A DNA stretch of 64,000 nucleotides, from positions 62,001 through 126,000 of the IMG/VR virus record IMGVR_UViG_3300042465_007929. The stretch is one strand, 5' to 3'. The stretch is from a virus. The notes below the pieces were generated by a model that was not told the DNA's origin, searched no databases, and saw only the letters and a program-made list of their open reading frames with translations. Positions 44,583-53,510 of this stretch are shown in pieces. The position numbers and the translations under genes were made by a program. Numbering within the stretch: position 1 is the stretch's first letter; each line of letters begins with the position of its first letter.

Positions 44583-45311
44583 TTAACCATTTAGTCTTTT
44601 AATAATAAATTTAAGTATTTGACTTCTAACAATATCTGATTCATTAAAAGTAAATGCACATATACCATTACTTTCTGAAACTGGATCATTAAAAATACTA
44701 AACATTTGATTAAATCCACCGCGACCATTAATATCACTTTGCATGAAATCGCCGCAGATGATTATCTTGGTATCTTCTCCTATGCGAGTAATTAGCGTTG
44801 TAAGCTCTTTGAATGTGAAGTTCTGAGCTTCATCAGCAACAATCAATTTATTATTCCAAGAAGCCCCTCTAAGGAAGTTAATTGGTGCGGCAGCAATTTT
44901 TTCCTGACCTTTCAAGAACGCCACATCTCCTGCATGAATGATTTCTTCAAGCTTATCATAAAGTGGCATTAGAAATGGATCAAACTTCTCAGAAATATCT
45001 CCCGGAAGTGAACCCAATCCCTTATCAGCACTTTCTGCAATACTTCTAATATATATTAAATCTTTTTCTTTGTTTTCTTGCATTATCTGCAATGCACCAT
45101 AAAGAGAAATATATGTTTTAGAAGTTCCTGCTGGACCCGAAATAAATATAATTTTATTTTCGGGGTTGAGAATTATATCTAATAAAGTTTTTTGTTTATC
45201 AGTGAATTTAAATTTTCTATTTTTGAATTTAATTGGTTGGTCCAGTATATTTTTAATATCTGGTAAATCAAACTCTTTCCTTTTTACCTTCGCAGCTTTT
45301 TTAATTGCCAT
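44583..45311 (-). CDS. phoH: PhoH-like ATPase
   Basis: 242 residues, P-loop NTPase of the PhoH family: FTDKQKTLLDIILNPENK, IIFISGPAGTSKTYISL (Walker A at 59-66), RSIAESADKGLGSLPGDISE, LIVADEAQNFTFKELTTLI (Walker B), and IIICGDFMQSDINGRGG. Such proteins are common in large phages and are thought to act on RNA, but the phage role is not settled. Good Shine-Dalgarno (AAAGGA) plus AGTGTAA 17 bases upstream. Confidence 0.9.
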   Translation of the reverse strand: MAIKKAAKVKRKEFDLPDIKNILDQPIKFKNRKFKFTDKQKTLLDIILNPENKIIFISGPAGTSKTYISLYGALQIMQENKEKDLIYIRSIAESADKGLGSLPGDISEKFDPFLMPLYDKLEEIIHAGDVAFLKGQEKIAAAPINFLRGASWNNKLIVADEAQNFTFKELTTLITRIGEDTKIIICGDFMQSDINGRGGFNQMFSIFNDPVSESNGICAFTFNESDIVRSQILKFIIKRLNG

Positions 45312-45321
45312 GTTCCTTTAA

Positions 45322-45328
45322 TTACACT
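45322..45328 (-). promoter_or_regulatory. AGTGTAA motif before phoH
   Basis: AGTGTAATTAAAGGAAC then ATG. The motif overlaps the stop codon of the Ig-domain gene and is followed here by a real Shine-Dalgarno, which argues that AGTGTAA is not a ribosome site. Confidence 0.5.
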
Positions 45329-48300
45329 ACAATTTCTTTGATTGATATTTGAGATGTTAAAATATCTCCTTCTTGAATAGTTTGTTGTTGACTTAATACA
45401 TGGGAACCGCTTGATACTTGTAATATTTCTGCGTATTTCTGAGAAAAATCGAAAGGATAGACTTTTATATCTTCAACTATTTTAGATCCAGAAAAATTAA
45501 TTAATGATGGAAGATTTGTTGAAGAAATATCCATTTGTTTTTCAATCGTATCTAGTGTTACTCTTGAAGGCGCAATAGAACCTATTTCATAAATAGGAGT
45601 TCTTCCACAATTTACAGTATATCTTATGCTACTTTTAACATCGCTTACCACGCCTTCCATAAAGTATGGATTTTCTACAGCCGTGTCCGTTCCAACTATA
45701 GCGCAATTAACTCCATTCACTATGCCGCTTGCAAAATTTAAAATGCCAGTGCCATCTATATTGAATCCAGATCCAGTAAATATACCATTAGTTGTTTCAA
45801 TATATGGGAATGGATAGTATTTTCCATCTAATGCTGTTTCTAATTGAGCGCCAAACACATAACATCCCGTAATATTCATTTGTTGTCCAGTAGGACTGAT
45901 TATTTGAACATCATTATTTAAATAATTATATCCTTTATAATTTTTATAACTGCCAGTAGTATTATTTTGATTGACATAATATGAATGATAATCTTCATAA
46001 TCTTGATTAAGGTTTCCCCAAGGTCTCACTGAATTACTAATTGAATAAGATGGAAGATTTCCGCTGGCCCCTAAAGACCCAAAAGAAAATCCATAAATAC
46101 CTTTATTTTTACCCGGCATAGTTACAGCTAATCTATACCATCCGCCGCCGCCACCTGTCATTAATTTTATTTGAGGATTTAAATCATAAAATTTATCAGG
46201 ACTACCATTGACAGCAACTATCCCGCTATTTAAATCAAAAATTGCATACTCTGATTGATATGGCCAATATTGATAATAATCATCATAATTATAAGCATTT
46301 AATTTGATATAAAAATATGGATTATTTTGTTTTTTAGCATGAATCGAGAAAATTACAGGCTCTTTATACTCTTCAAATCTATAATTTGAGTTTAATTTTG
46401 ATCTAATGAGGCTTGGTAAATTAACAGTGATAACGCCTCGATCTTCGGAGTTTTGAAGTACTCCACTATTTATAATTGCTGTAGCATTATAAAGTCCACT
46501 TGGCGATAATGTATTTGATACTCCTGTTCTAATTTCTACGCCATTCTTTTTGTATAAATAAATGTTATTATGATATGCAGTGAATTGATTTGAATAATGC
46601 AACAAATTTTGATCAACAAGTGTATTTTCTAAAAGCTTACATGATGTGATGATATCATTTCCTGTCAAAAATTTATTTGCAGAATCAATTATAATTGGAT
46701 CAATTGGAGGATCATAACAAATGAAATTAGCAGATAAAGTAGATGTTTTATATGGCTGAATATCTATATTATAACTGTCCAAATAGCAGCCAGAAAATAA
46801 AGTATTTCCAATTTTAAGCACATAAGCATCATTTCCTGTAGAATTAATAATGTTAGGGAAAGAGTCTAAATTATTATTAATATAAGAATTAAAAGATATC
46901 TTTGCTTGTAATGGCGATGAATGATAAAATTGATCATCTTGATCAACATTTCCACCTAAAACTCTTTTGGCTGAAGATGATGATGAGTAATCTATAGAAA
47001 CATTTGAAGCAGGAATATAACTATAATTTTCATTTGGTGGATCAAGATAATATGAATATAGATAACCAACTTTAACTATTCCAGTGCCTTCTAAATATGA
47101 AAGATCTGGAGTAAAATAATTCAAAGAATTTTCATTATTATCTATTGGTATTCTAGACGTTAGAGATGCTTTAATTATCCCCGAAGCAATTCCTGTGTTT
47201 ATAGCTTCTATAAATTGTTGAGCTGATGTACCTAATGCAGTAGTTGCAAAAGTTGATCCACCTGTAATATGTCTAAAAGAGCCAGTTGGTGCAGAATGAA
47301 TTGGGTTTTTAATTCCTGTGGCTATAAATTGAGGCGTATTATTATCATATATTGTCCAAGCATTATAGCCGCTATTGTAAGCAATAAAAACATCTCCATT
47401 AAGATCGGAATATCTTTGTTTGCCACTTATTGATATTCCAGATTCAGCATAATAAATATTATTTATATATCTCGCAGATCCAACATAATTACTTATTCTA
47501 AAAACTCCATAAGATGATGGGCTTACAGTGAGATTATAACTATTATTAGTTATTGTGGTTAAATAAGAACTTGTATTTGGGCCACTTGGATAAGATATTC
47601 TTATTTTTTTATTATTTATATCTTGTTTGGACAGTCTAGATTCTATTAAAACTGCATTATCAATATTTGTGCCGCGATTTGATATATTTCCGCCAAAATC
47701 TTCAATTATAGTGCTATAACTTTTTCCAGTTTCACCTTTACCAATATAAATGGGCAAATCTTGATAATTATAACTTCCATAAGGAATTCTTTTTGGCTCT
47801 TTCCAATAGAAATTAGAATCTATTGTTAATAATGCGGCTTTACTTTGTGTATAACCAAGAGTATTAGATACTATTACAGAATAATAACCATAATCATCTC
47901 TGCTAACATTTTCTATAAGTAAAGAAGGAGATCTTTTCCCATATAGTTTTATATTATTTTTATACCATTGATAATTAACTAGATCAGAGGTAGTTGTCAC
48001 ATAAAAACTAATTGTTTGCCCCATTGAAGATTCAATCGATTGAGGAGGAAATACTATTGTCGGATAAATTAATTCTGAATCAAATTTGGCAAATTCTGCT
48101 TCGCTATATCCAATATTGTTGGATATATATTCAACTTCAATGTCTGTAATAGCTTTTCTTTGAACTGTGACTATTGCCGCATTAGAATTTGTATGGCCAG
48201 CAGGATTAGTAATTCTTACCCAATATTTTCTATTTTCTCCATTTGCCCACCCTTTAGTTTGTATTGTAAGATTTGAAGAATTCGTTCCCACTGGATTATT

Positions 48301-50991
48301 AGTAACTCCCGATTCTCCTTGATACCATTGATAAGTTGGACTTATTGCTGAACATATAACACTAATTGTCGTAAATTCTAAAGTATCGCTTACTGTGATA
48401 TTTTGTGGCTGTGTCAACATTATTGGTATAGAATAAGTTGGAGGTGTATATGATATAACACTTATAATAATAGTATTTGAAGTTAAACCTATTGTATCAA
48501 TAGCGGTTGATATATTTACCCAGTAATTTGTAGATGCTATAATGCCCGATAAACTTAAAGTTGATGTGGCGGTAGTATTACTCGCATTTATTGTCTGCGT
48601 CGCAAGAAGATTTGATGTATCTCCAGAGTTTCCTCTATACCATTTGAATATGAATTGAGATGATGATCCTTTGGCTGTTGCTTCTAAAGTGAATGGGCTA
48701 TTGGCTCCTATAGTTTTATTGGCAATTATAGTTATTGTTTGTAAAGATTTTCCACCAACAGTTACTTTCGCTGATCTAGATTGACTCGTTAATGTTCCTT
48801 CTTCATCAGAATTTTGAGCAATGACATAATAATAATTATCGCCTACTTCAGAGTCTGTTAAATTAGTTAAAGATAAAGCTAATCCAGTAGCTCCATTAAT
48901 AAAATTGCTATTTTTATACCACTGATATGTTTGGGGCATTCCTCCTCCATCAATTATCGGTGTTAAAGTGACACCTCCATTATAAACACAAGATTGATCG
49001 GTTGGAGTAGTACTTCTAATATCAGGACGAAGTAAAGACGCTGCTACATTAACAACAGCACGATTACTTTCAACAGTTCCCATTTCATTTGCTACTTTTA
49101 CAAAATATTGCCCCGAACCAATAACTGGTGTTGTGAAAGTTAAGTTAGATGGTTTATTTACATCATTTACATTGCCAGTTGCATTAGGATATGCTACATT
49201 ATTTTGAAACCACTGATATGTTTGGGGGAATGATCCTGCTGTTGCAAAACTCAAATTAACAGAAGCCACGCCATTTGATCTTTTTATTTTTACTGATTGA
49301 GCTTGGGGATGAGTTGTAAAAGAAGCAGGAACCGGAGCTGATCTGACGAGAATAGAGCATTTTATAGAATCAATGCTTCTTGCTGCTTTTTGTGCATAAT
49401 TACTGCACTTAACATATATATTTAATCTGTCATATGTAATATTACTCAAAGTAAGTGATGCTGTTGTCGCACCAGCTATAGCGCTTGTTCCCTCGTACCA
49501 TTGATATGCTATAGGGGTAGTGCCTGAAGCTGTAACACTTAAAGTTGCAGATTTCCCAGTGATGACAGTAGTTGATGATGCTGGTTGTGAAGTTATTGAT
49601 ACAGCAATACTATTATCAACTGGTGGTATTGGCGGCGGTCTTACTGTGACATATGCACCCAACCATAGATCTGAAAAACTATTATAAATACGCACTGCAT
49701 AATTAGTGCTAGTAGTCAGAAGACTCGTTGTATAAGATGTACTAGTAGCTCCAGTAATCAAAACGCCATCGTCTTTATACCATTGATATTTAACATTAAA
49801 TCCTGCGGCTACAACACTTAATGTTGTATTAGTATTATAATCAATACTAACTGCTGCTGGTGCAGTAACAGCAGAAACTGGCGCATTTACAGAAATAACA
49901 CATGATGAATATTTGATATTAGTAGGATCATAGGTTGAAATTATTTTAACTGTATAACTAGTTTGGGCAGTTAATGCTGGAGTAGTATATGAATCTTCAT
50001 TAGCAGTTTTTGATGAGGATTCTCGAACCAAAGTCTCAGTTGTACCAACTACTTTATACCAAAGAAAAGAAGCCCCACCAGTTGAAGAAGTTTTAACAGT
50101 TAAAGTCGTGCTTGCTCCACTATTAATCGTAAGGCTAGATATGTTTTGGGTAATGGTTAATGGATCATAAGTCTTAACAGCAAATATTTGGTAAACAGCC
50201 ACAGCACTCCAACTATCAGAGTAAACCTTACAAATATAATCTTGAGTGGTTACTGTCGCCGCTGCATTAAATGTATATGCAGAAGATGTGGAAAGAATTG
50301 TTGCTTGTGAGTCTCTTTTGTACCAAGCATATTTTAATGTTTCAAAAGAACTTCCAACACAACTCAAACTAACAGAAGATCCACACGCAACTTCTTGTGA
50401 CTCTGCCGACCTTGAAGCTACCGTTATGGAATAAATCCTAATAGCAAAAGCTGGAATTTGTAAGTATGCGGTAGAAGCAACCTTTCTAGTCTTCCACTGC
50501 CTACCTGCGGTATAAGATTCACTTCTAATTGCAGTATTTTTAATTCTTACGCTTGCACTGCTAATTTGAGGATTCGTTATAGCTACATTACTCCAACTAG
50601 GTTGTTGTGAATCTAACCATTTAATTGTTGATGCCCCCAATACTGTTTCTGATGTTATATTATAAGGCGTTGTATCTGCATAAGTCCCATGAAAAGTCCA
50701 TGCGAAAGAACTAACCAATGGATTGCAATAATCCTCTAAGAGTCTTACATACATAGGGTGCTTTGCATCATATTCAGCTACACCATCATATTTAAACTCT
50801 GCTGATAATCTTATATTTTGCCCAACATAACAATCTGCATACCTATAACCATTTATATAATTATTAGTTATATCTATATAAGTTGCTCCATTATCTCTAC
50901 TAAAAAGCAATTTAACTAATGTAGGAGCTAAATTAAATCTCCTTATGCTTTCGGACCCAGCGCTTTGCCTCCATGAAAGTGGTGTCATCAT
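45322..50991 (-). CDS. giant tail/adhesin protein with tandem Ig-like domains
   Basis: 1889 residues. Residues ~200-1100 carry about nine Ig-like domains of ~85-100 residues, each with a YQWYK-type Trp strand and a Y(Y/F)VxxxN-type end (AYQWYEGTSAIAGATTASLT, QTYQWYKNSNFINGATGLAL, VNYQWYKNNIKLYGKRSPSL). Around 1330-1430 a tail-tube-like segment occurs (GNTLFSGCYLDSYNIDIQPY). Residues ~1470-1740 include a CBM-like sandwich (WYRLAVTMPGKNKGIYGFSF, CYVFGAQLETALDGKYYPFP). No signal peptide is seen, as expected for a virion protein. It probably is a host-binding tail appendage. Confidence 0.8.
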   Translation of the reverse strand: MMTPLSWRQSAGSESIRRFNLAPTLVKLLFSRDNGATYIDITNNYINGYRYADCYVGQNIRLSAEFKYDGVAEYDAKHPMYVRLLEDYCNPLVSSFAWTFHGTYADTTPYNITSETVLGASTIKWLDSQQPSWSNVAITNPQISSASVRIKNTAIRSESYTAGRQWKTRKVASTAYLQIPAFAIRIYSITVASRSAESQEVACGSSVSLSCVGSSFETLKYAWYKRDSQATILSTSSAYTFNAAATVTTQDYICKVYSDSWSAVAVYQIFAVKTYDPLTITQNISSLTINSGASTTLTVKTSSTGGASFLWYKVVGTTETLVRESSSKTANEDSYTTPALTAQTSYTVKIISTYDPTNIKYSSCVISVNAPVSAVTAPAAVSIDYNTNTTLSVVAAGFNVKYQWYKDDGVLITGATSTSYTTSLLTTSTNYAVRIYNSFSDLWLGAYVTVRPPPIPPVDNSIAVSITSQPASSTTVITGKSATLSVTASGTTPIAYQWYEGTSAIAGATTASLTLSNITYDRLNIYVKCSNYAQKAARSIDSIKCSILVRSAPVPASFTTHPQAQSVKIKRSNGVASVNLSFATAGSFPQTYQWFQNNVAYPNATGNVNDVNKPSNLTFTTPVIGSGQYFVKVANEMGTVESNRAVVNVAASLLRPDIRSTTPTDQSCVYNGGVTLTPIIDGGGMPQTYQWYKNSNFINGATGLALSLTNLTDSEVGDNYYYVIAQNSDEEGTLTSQSRSAKVTVGGKSLQTITIIANKTIGANSPFTLEATAKGSSSQFIFKWYRGNSGDTSNLLATQTINASNTTATSTLSLSGIIASTNYWVNISTAIDTIGLTSNTIIISVISYTPPTYSIPIMLTQPQNITVSDTLEFTTISVICSAISPTYQWYQGESGVTNNPVGTNSSNLTIQTKGWANGENRKYWVRITNPAGHTNSNAAIVTVQRKAITDIEVEYISNNIGYSEAEFAKFDSELIYPTIVFPPQSIESSMGQTISFYVTTTSDLVNYQWYKNNIKLYGKRSPSLLIENVSRDDYGYYSVIVSNTLGYTQSKAALLTIDSNFYWKEPKRIPYGSYNYQDLPIYIGKGETGKSYSTIIEDFGGNISNRGTNIDNAVLIESRLSKQDINNKKIRISYPSGPNTSSYLTTITNNSYNLTVSPSSYGVFRISNYVGSARYINNIYYAESGISISGKQRYSDLNGDVFIAYNSGYNAWTIYDNNTPQFIATGIKNPIHSAPTGSFRHITGGSTFATTALGTSAQQFIEAINTGIASGIIKASLTSRIPIDNNENSLNYFTPDLSYLEGTGIVKVGYLYSYYLDPPNENYSYIPASNVSIDYSSSSSAKRVLGGNVDQDDQFYHSSPLQAKISFNSYINNNLDSFPNIINSTGNDAYVLKIGNTLFSGCYLDSYNIDIQPYKTSTLSANFICYDPPIDPIIIDSANKFLTGNDIITSCKLLENTLVDQNLLHYSNQFTAYHNNIYLYKKNGVEIRTGVSNTLSPSGLYNATAIINSGVLQNSEDRGVITVNLPSLIRSKLNSNYRFEEYKEPVIFSIHAKKQNNPYFYIKLNAYNYDDYYQYWPYQSEYAIFDLNSGIVAVNGSPDKFYDLNPQIKLMTGGGGGWYRLAVTMPGKNKGIYGFSFGSLGASGNLPSYSISNSVRPWGNLNQDYEDYHSYYVNQNNTTGSYKNYKGYNYLNNDVQIISPTGQQMNITGCYVFGAQLETALDGKYYPFPYIETTNGIFTGSGFNIDGTGILNFASGIVNGVNCAIVGTDTAVENPYFMEGVVSDVKSSIRYTVNCGRTPIYEIGSIAPSRVTLDTIEKQMDISSTNLPSLINFSGSKIVEDIKVYPFDFSQKYAEILQVSSGSHVLSQQQTIQEGDILTSQISIKEIVV

Positions 50992-50994
50992 ACA

Positions 50995-51008
50995 TATATT
51001 TATACACT
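50995..51008 (-). promoter_or_regulatory. AGTGTATAAATATA motif before the Ig-domain gene
   Basis: Begins 17-20 bases before the ATG pair of the gene. Resembles both the AGTGTAA set and a T4-type late TATAAATA box. Confidence 0.5.
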
Positions 51009-51068
51009 ATTATTTTTATTTTTTTGAAATTCAACGGAAGAGTTTTTTTGATTTTTTTTACTTTTTTC

Positions 51069-51092
51069 AAAATACGGTCCCGTATTTTTTTT
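51069..51092. terminator. terminator-like hairpin in the leftward/rightward junction
   Basis: AAAATACGG and CCGTATTTT arms with a tiny loop and a T8 tail on the plus strand (A-rich on the other side). It lies in the 330-bp gap 50992-51324, which otherwise contains no gene, only a G-rich stretch, a TGTCAAGC element at about 51249 and the first early promoter. Confidence 0.5.
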
Positions 51093-51289
51093 CACTCTAC
51101 GTTTAGAGCTTTTGTAAATGAATGAATGAGAAAGTGAGAAAACTGTCCCCCCTCCGCTTCTGAAGATCTAACAGTCAAAAAGTTTTGAGTAATGGGGTGG
51201 GTCAGGGTAGGTCATGGGGCTAGCCATAAAGGGGGAGGGGGAGTATCCTGTCAAGCACAAAAATAAATCATTTTTTATGCAGAAAGTTC

Positions 51290-51318
51290 TTGTATGGCCG
51301 CACGTTTTTCTTTATGCT
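51290..51318 (+). promoter_or_regulatory. early promoter P1
   Basis: TTGTAT, N17, TATGCT; then TTGGGC and ATG at 51325. Six bases from -10 to ATG predict a leaderless mRNA. Confidence 0.7.
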
Positions 51319-51324
51319 TTGGGC

Positions 51325-51471
51325 ATGAGCAACACCGCTACACAATATCAGTTCGCAATCTACAACGGCGAAACCGTCCTCATCCTTGAGCAATTCGGAA
51401 TGAATGCTTGGGTTTCTTTCAACGAAGGGGAAGAGATGGAAGTCTCAATGTTCGACCTCTGCCTTATCTGA
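51325..51471 (+). CDS. small unknown protein, leaderless start
   Basis: 48 residues: MSNTATQYQFAIYNGETVLI, then LEQFGMNAWVSF and an acidic end. The start is chosen because it lies exactly at the predicted transcription start of P1; a longer frame from 51214 would run through the promoter. No recognised family. First gene of the small-gene region. Confidence 0.65.
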   Translation: MSNTATQYQFAIYNGETVLILEQFGMNAWVSFNEGEEMEVSMFDLCLI

Positions 51472-51489
51472 AATAAACGAAAATAAACC

Positions 51490-51518
51490 TTGCGGTTCTA
51501 CCCCGCATTTACTACATT
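51490..51518 (+). promoter_or_regulatory. early promoter P2
   Basis: TTGCGG, N17, TACATT; six bases (ATCCCC) to the ATG at 51525. Confidence 0.65.
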
Positions 51519-51524
51519 ATCCCC

Positions 51525-51683
51525 ATGCAAGACACTACTGCCCAACTCCTCGCTGACCTCGCTGCCGTTACCGCTCGCTTTGAAGCTCTCGCGCAACGCA
51601 CGGGCGAGAACGCGCAAGCGTTCATCGAAGGTCTGAAAGATGACAAAAAAAACCTTGAGAACATGAAAAAAGTTCTTGCCTAA
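51525..51683 (+). CDS. small helical protein, leaderless start
   Basis: 52 residues, MQDTTAQLLADLAAVTARFE...NLENMKKVLA: an Ala/Leu-rich, probably single coiled-coil helix. No family. Its last codons (GTTCTTGCC) hold the -35 region of the next promoter, so coding and promoter sequence are shared. Confidence 0.65.
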   Translation: MQDTTAQLLADLAAVTARFEALAQRTGENAQAFIEGLKDDKKNLENMKKVLA

Positions 51684-51704
51684 GCTCTCCCAATTCACTA
51701 CACT
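51676..51704 (+). promoter_or_regulatory. early promoter P3 (inside the 3' end of the previous gene)
   Basis: TTGCCT, N17, TACACT; six bases (ACGCAC) to ATG at 51711. The -35 overlaps the last codon and stop of the upstream gene. Confidence 0.7.
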
Positions 51705-51710
51705 ACGCAC

Positions 51711-51983
51711 ATGACCACTTCAGCTCTTCCCTTCCCAATCGGCACTCTCACGACGCAAGGCATCTTTATCGGTATGCAAGGCAAGCTCGCACGGTTTGAA
51801 AAGAATATCGGCACACGCACTAGCCCTTGCCTTTGCTCTCCTAAGCTCGCCCAAGTCATCACGCAAGAACAAGAAGACGCTCGCCTTGCTGCCGAGGACG
51901 CTTGCCGCACTCGTGGCTTCTGGGGTAACGCTACTGTCTTGCGCGGTGACGCTGCCCTTGCTGCCCTCGCTACCCTCGCCTAA
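51711..51983 (+). CDS. small unknown protein
   Basis: 90 residues (FPIGTLTTQGIFIGMQGKLA, ITQEQEDARLAAEDACRTRG, ending AALAALATLA). The first half could be a small beta domain, the second is helical and Ala-rich. No family known. Leaderless by the position of P3. Confidence 0.65.
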   Translation: MTTSALPFPIGTLTTQGIFIGMQGKLARFEKNIGTRTSPCLCSPKLAQVITQEQEDARLAAEDACRTRGFWGNATVLRGDAALAALATLA

Positions 51984-51986
51984 CCT
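51958..51986 (+). promoter_or_regulatory. early promoter P4
   Basis: TTGCTG (in the end of the preceding gene), N17, TAACCT; ATG at 52002 lies 15 bases on. Weaker match than the others. Confidence 0.45.
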
Positions 51987-52001
51987 CTACACACTACACA
52001 C

Positions 52002-52238
52002 ATGAAACAACCATTGACCAATAGAGAGAAAGCCACGCGCCTAGTGAATCGAGCCGTCAAGCTCTTGAGTGATAACGCCGTATGCCTTAGCGACCTAGCC
52101 GATACCTTTGATCTATGCGCTGGACTAGATGAACTAGAGGAGATGATGGCAGATAGATCTATCCCTATGTGCGACCTGCAAGACACCGCGCAAGACATAG
52201 CTTCCCAACTACTAGAAGAAGAAGGCTTCCCAGTCTAA
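52002..52238 (+). CDS. small acidic helical protein
   Basis: 78 residues: NREKATRLVNRAVKLLSDNA then CAGLDELEEMMADRSIPMCD and an acidic tail. All-helical in appearance, unknown family. Followed after 12 bases by another small gene, so the two are probably one transcript. Confidence 0.65.
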   Translation: MKQPLTNREKATRLVNRAVKLLSDNAVCLSDLADTFDLCAGLDELEEMMADRSIPMCDLQDTAQDIASQLLEEEGFPV

Positions 52239-52250
52239 CACCCAACACTT

Positions 52251-52457
52251 ATGCACCTAACGCAAGACAACCTCGAAACTCTATCACACATGGGCTTTCC
52301 TATGTATAGCGGATGTCGCAATGAAGCCGTCGCCTATGCAATAGAAGAGATGGGTATCTCACTAGATGAGATACTAGGCAAGCTATCAGATGACACCGTT
52401 CTAACAGCTATCTTCCAAAGCATACAAGTTATGGGTTTGATGCCATACAAGGATTAG
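52251..52457 (+). CDS. small unknown protein
   Basis: 68 residues, MHLTQDNLETLSHMGFPMYS...GISLDEILGKLSDDTVLTAI. The pattern (NLETLxxMGF...NEAVAYAIEEMG) looks like a UBA-type three-helix fold, as a visual likeness only. Second gene of the 52002 pair. Confidence 0.6.
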   Translation: MHLTQDNLETLSHMGFPMYSGCRNEAVAYAIEEMGISLDEILGKLSDDTVLTAIFQSIQVMGLMPYKD

Positions 52458-52532
52458 TATAAATCAAATGTATAGTATAACTCCTCCCCCATGTGGGGGC
52501 GGGGTATCTGTGCGCCTCATGTAACCGCCTCT

Positions 52533-52609
52533 GTAAGTCGCTGAATATCAACGAGTTACGGCGGCAGAGCCGCCCCGCCTCCATAAGTCGTTGATAATCA
52601 AGCAGTTAT
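52533..52609 (+). repeat. twin-palindrome element R1
   Basis: Palindromes at 52533-52559 and 52583-52609 (50 bp apart, consensus half-site AAGTCGTTGAT) flank a GC core (GGCGGCAGAGCCGCC). Promoter P5 begins 91 bp downstream. Confidence 0.9.
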
Positions 52610-52699
52610 GAAGGGAGAAAGATCATGCCCCGAAAGCTTTGTCAAGAAAAAAGTGCAGAAAAAATGAGAAAAAAAAGATGAAAAAGATCAAAAAAGATC

Positions 52700-52728
52700 T
52701 TGCGACAATCGGGCTTTTCAGTTACTCT
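52700..52728 (+). promoter_or_regulatory. early promoter P5
   Basis: AAAAAAGATC before TTGCGA, N17, TACTCT; CTGGGC then ATG at 52735 (six bases). Confidence 0.75.
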
Positions 52729-52734
52729 CTGGGC

Positions 52735-53064
52735 ATGGAAACACTCCTTACCACTACCGCCCCAAACCTGAAAGCCGCTTATACCGCTGTCCCTCTTGAG
52801 ACAACAACAAAAACAACAGAAGGAAAAGTTGTTACTTGCTACTACGCAAAAGAACAAATCGTTTGCGACTATGGCTACAATCAAATAACAACCTACGAAA
52901 TTGGCGACAGAATCAATGGTGAGTATCGCAAAGATGGACTTGTCCAAGCTGATACTTACGGTTGCCTCACGACTAAAACAATCCCTTGGGAAAAGATCGT
53001 TACCCGCGAATATATCACGGTGCGCGAATACAAAACCACCACTTGGGAAATTCTCGATAAATAA
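52735..53064 (+). CDS. unknown 109-residue protein, leaderless start
   Basis: METLLTTTAPNLKAAYTAVP start, Thr/Tyr-rich and beta-like (ICDYGYN-type IVCDYGYNQITTYEIGDRIN, REYITVREYKTTTWEILDK). The start at the predicted transcript start is preferred to an upstream in-frame ATG inside the promoter region. No family recognised; first gene after R1. Confidence 0.65.
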   Translation: METLLTTTAPNLKAAYTAVPLETTTKTTEGKVVTCYYAKEQIVCDYGYNQITTYEIGDRINGEYRKDGLVQADTYGCLTTKTIPWEKIVTREYITVREYKTTTWEILDK

Positions 53065-53077
53065 ACGAAAAAAGATC

Positions 53078-53106
53078 TTGCTACCTGCTAAAAATTAACC
53101 TAGAAT
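53078..53106 (+). promoter_or_regulatory. early promoter P6
   Basis: TTGCTA, N17, TAGAAT; CTGCTC then ATG at 53113. Confidence 0.7.
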
Positions 53107-53112
53107 CTGCTC

Positions 53113-53301
53113 ATGACTGAAACACTACTTACCACTACTGAATTGCTCGACCTCGCTTGGAACCTCTACGACATCGTGGAAAACAAAGGCAATCATCTTC
53201 TCGAAAGTCTTTTGATTGATGTTGAAAAAGAACACGGCGAAAAAGTCCGTAGTCAAATTGAATACCTCTTGGAAGTCGAATGCAACATTCAAGACATGTA
53301 A
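53113..53301 (+). CDS. small acidic protein, leaderless start
   Basis: 62 residues, MTETLLTTTELLDLAWNLYD...VEKEHGEKVRSQIEYLLEVE: helical and acidic. The first residues METLLTTT/MTETLLTTT are like those of the 52735 gene, perhaps a shared translation-start context. Unknown family. Confidence 0.65.
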   Translation: MTETLLTTTELLDLAWNLYDIVENKGNHLLESLLIDVEKEHGEKVRSQIEYLLEVECNIQDM

Positions 53302-53320
53302 AAAAAGATCAAAAAAGATC

Positions 53321-53349
53321 TTGCTATAAGCTCGAAACTGAACTAAAAT
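53321..53349 (+). promoter_or_regulatory. early promoter P7
   Basis: TTGCTA, N17, TAAAAT; AACGCC then ATG at 53356. Confidence 0.7.
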
Positions 53350-53355
53350 AACGCC

Positions 53356-53499
53356 ATGACCACCCAATACAACGAAATGTTCGCCAAGTTCCAAAACGGC
53401 CAAATCACCGAAAAAGTCTGGTTCGACTTCTGCTTCGAAACACTGAGCCAGATCATGGAGGATAACAAGGACGTTTTTGTTCGCTTGAAAAATTGCTAA
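53356..53499 (+). CDS. 47-residue unknown protein, leaderless start
   Basis: MTTQYNEMFAKFQNGQITEK then VWFDFCFETLSQIMEDNKDVF and a basic end. Helical. Too short for family assignment. It is followed by a terminator that ends the R1 cassette. Confidence 0.6.
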   Translation: MTTQYNEMFAKFQNGQITEKVWFDFCFETLSQIMEDNKDVFVRLKNC

Positions 53500-53510
53500 T
53501 GTCAAGGAAA

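Noticed and set aside
51214-51324. Upstream start for the first small gene (and similar long starts at 52639, 55550, 57613, 60053)
   Set aside because: The extra N-terminal codons cross the promoter boxes, have non-coding composition, and would ignore the ATG located at the predicted transcript start.
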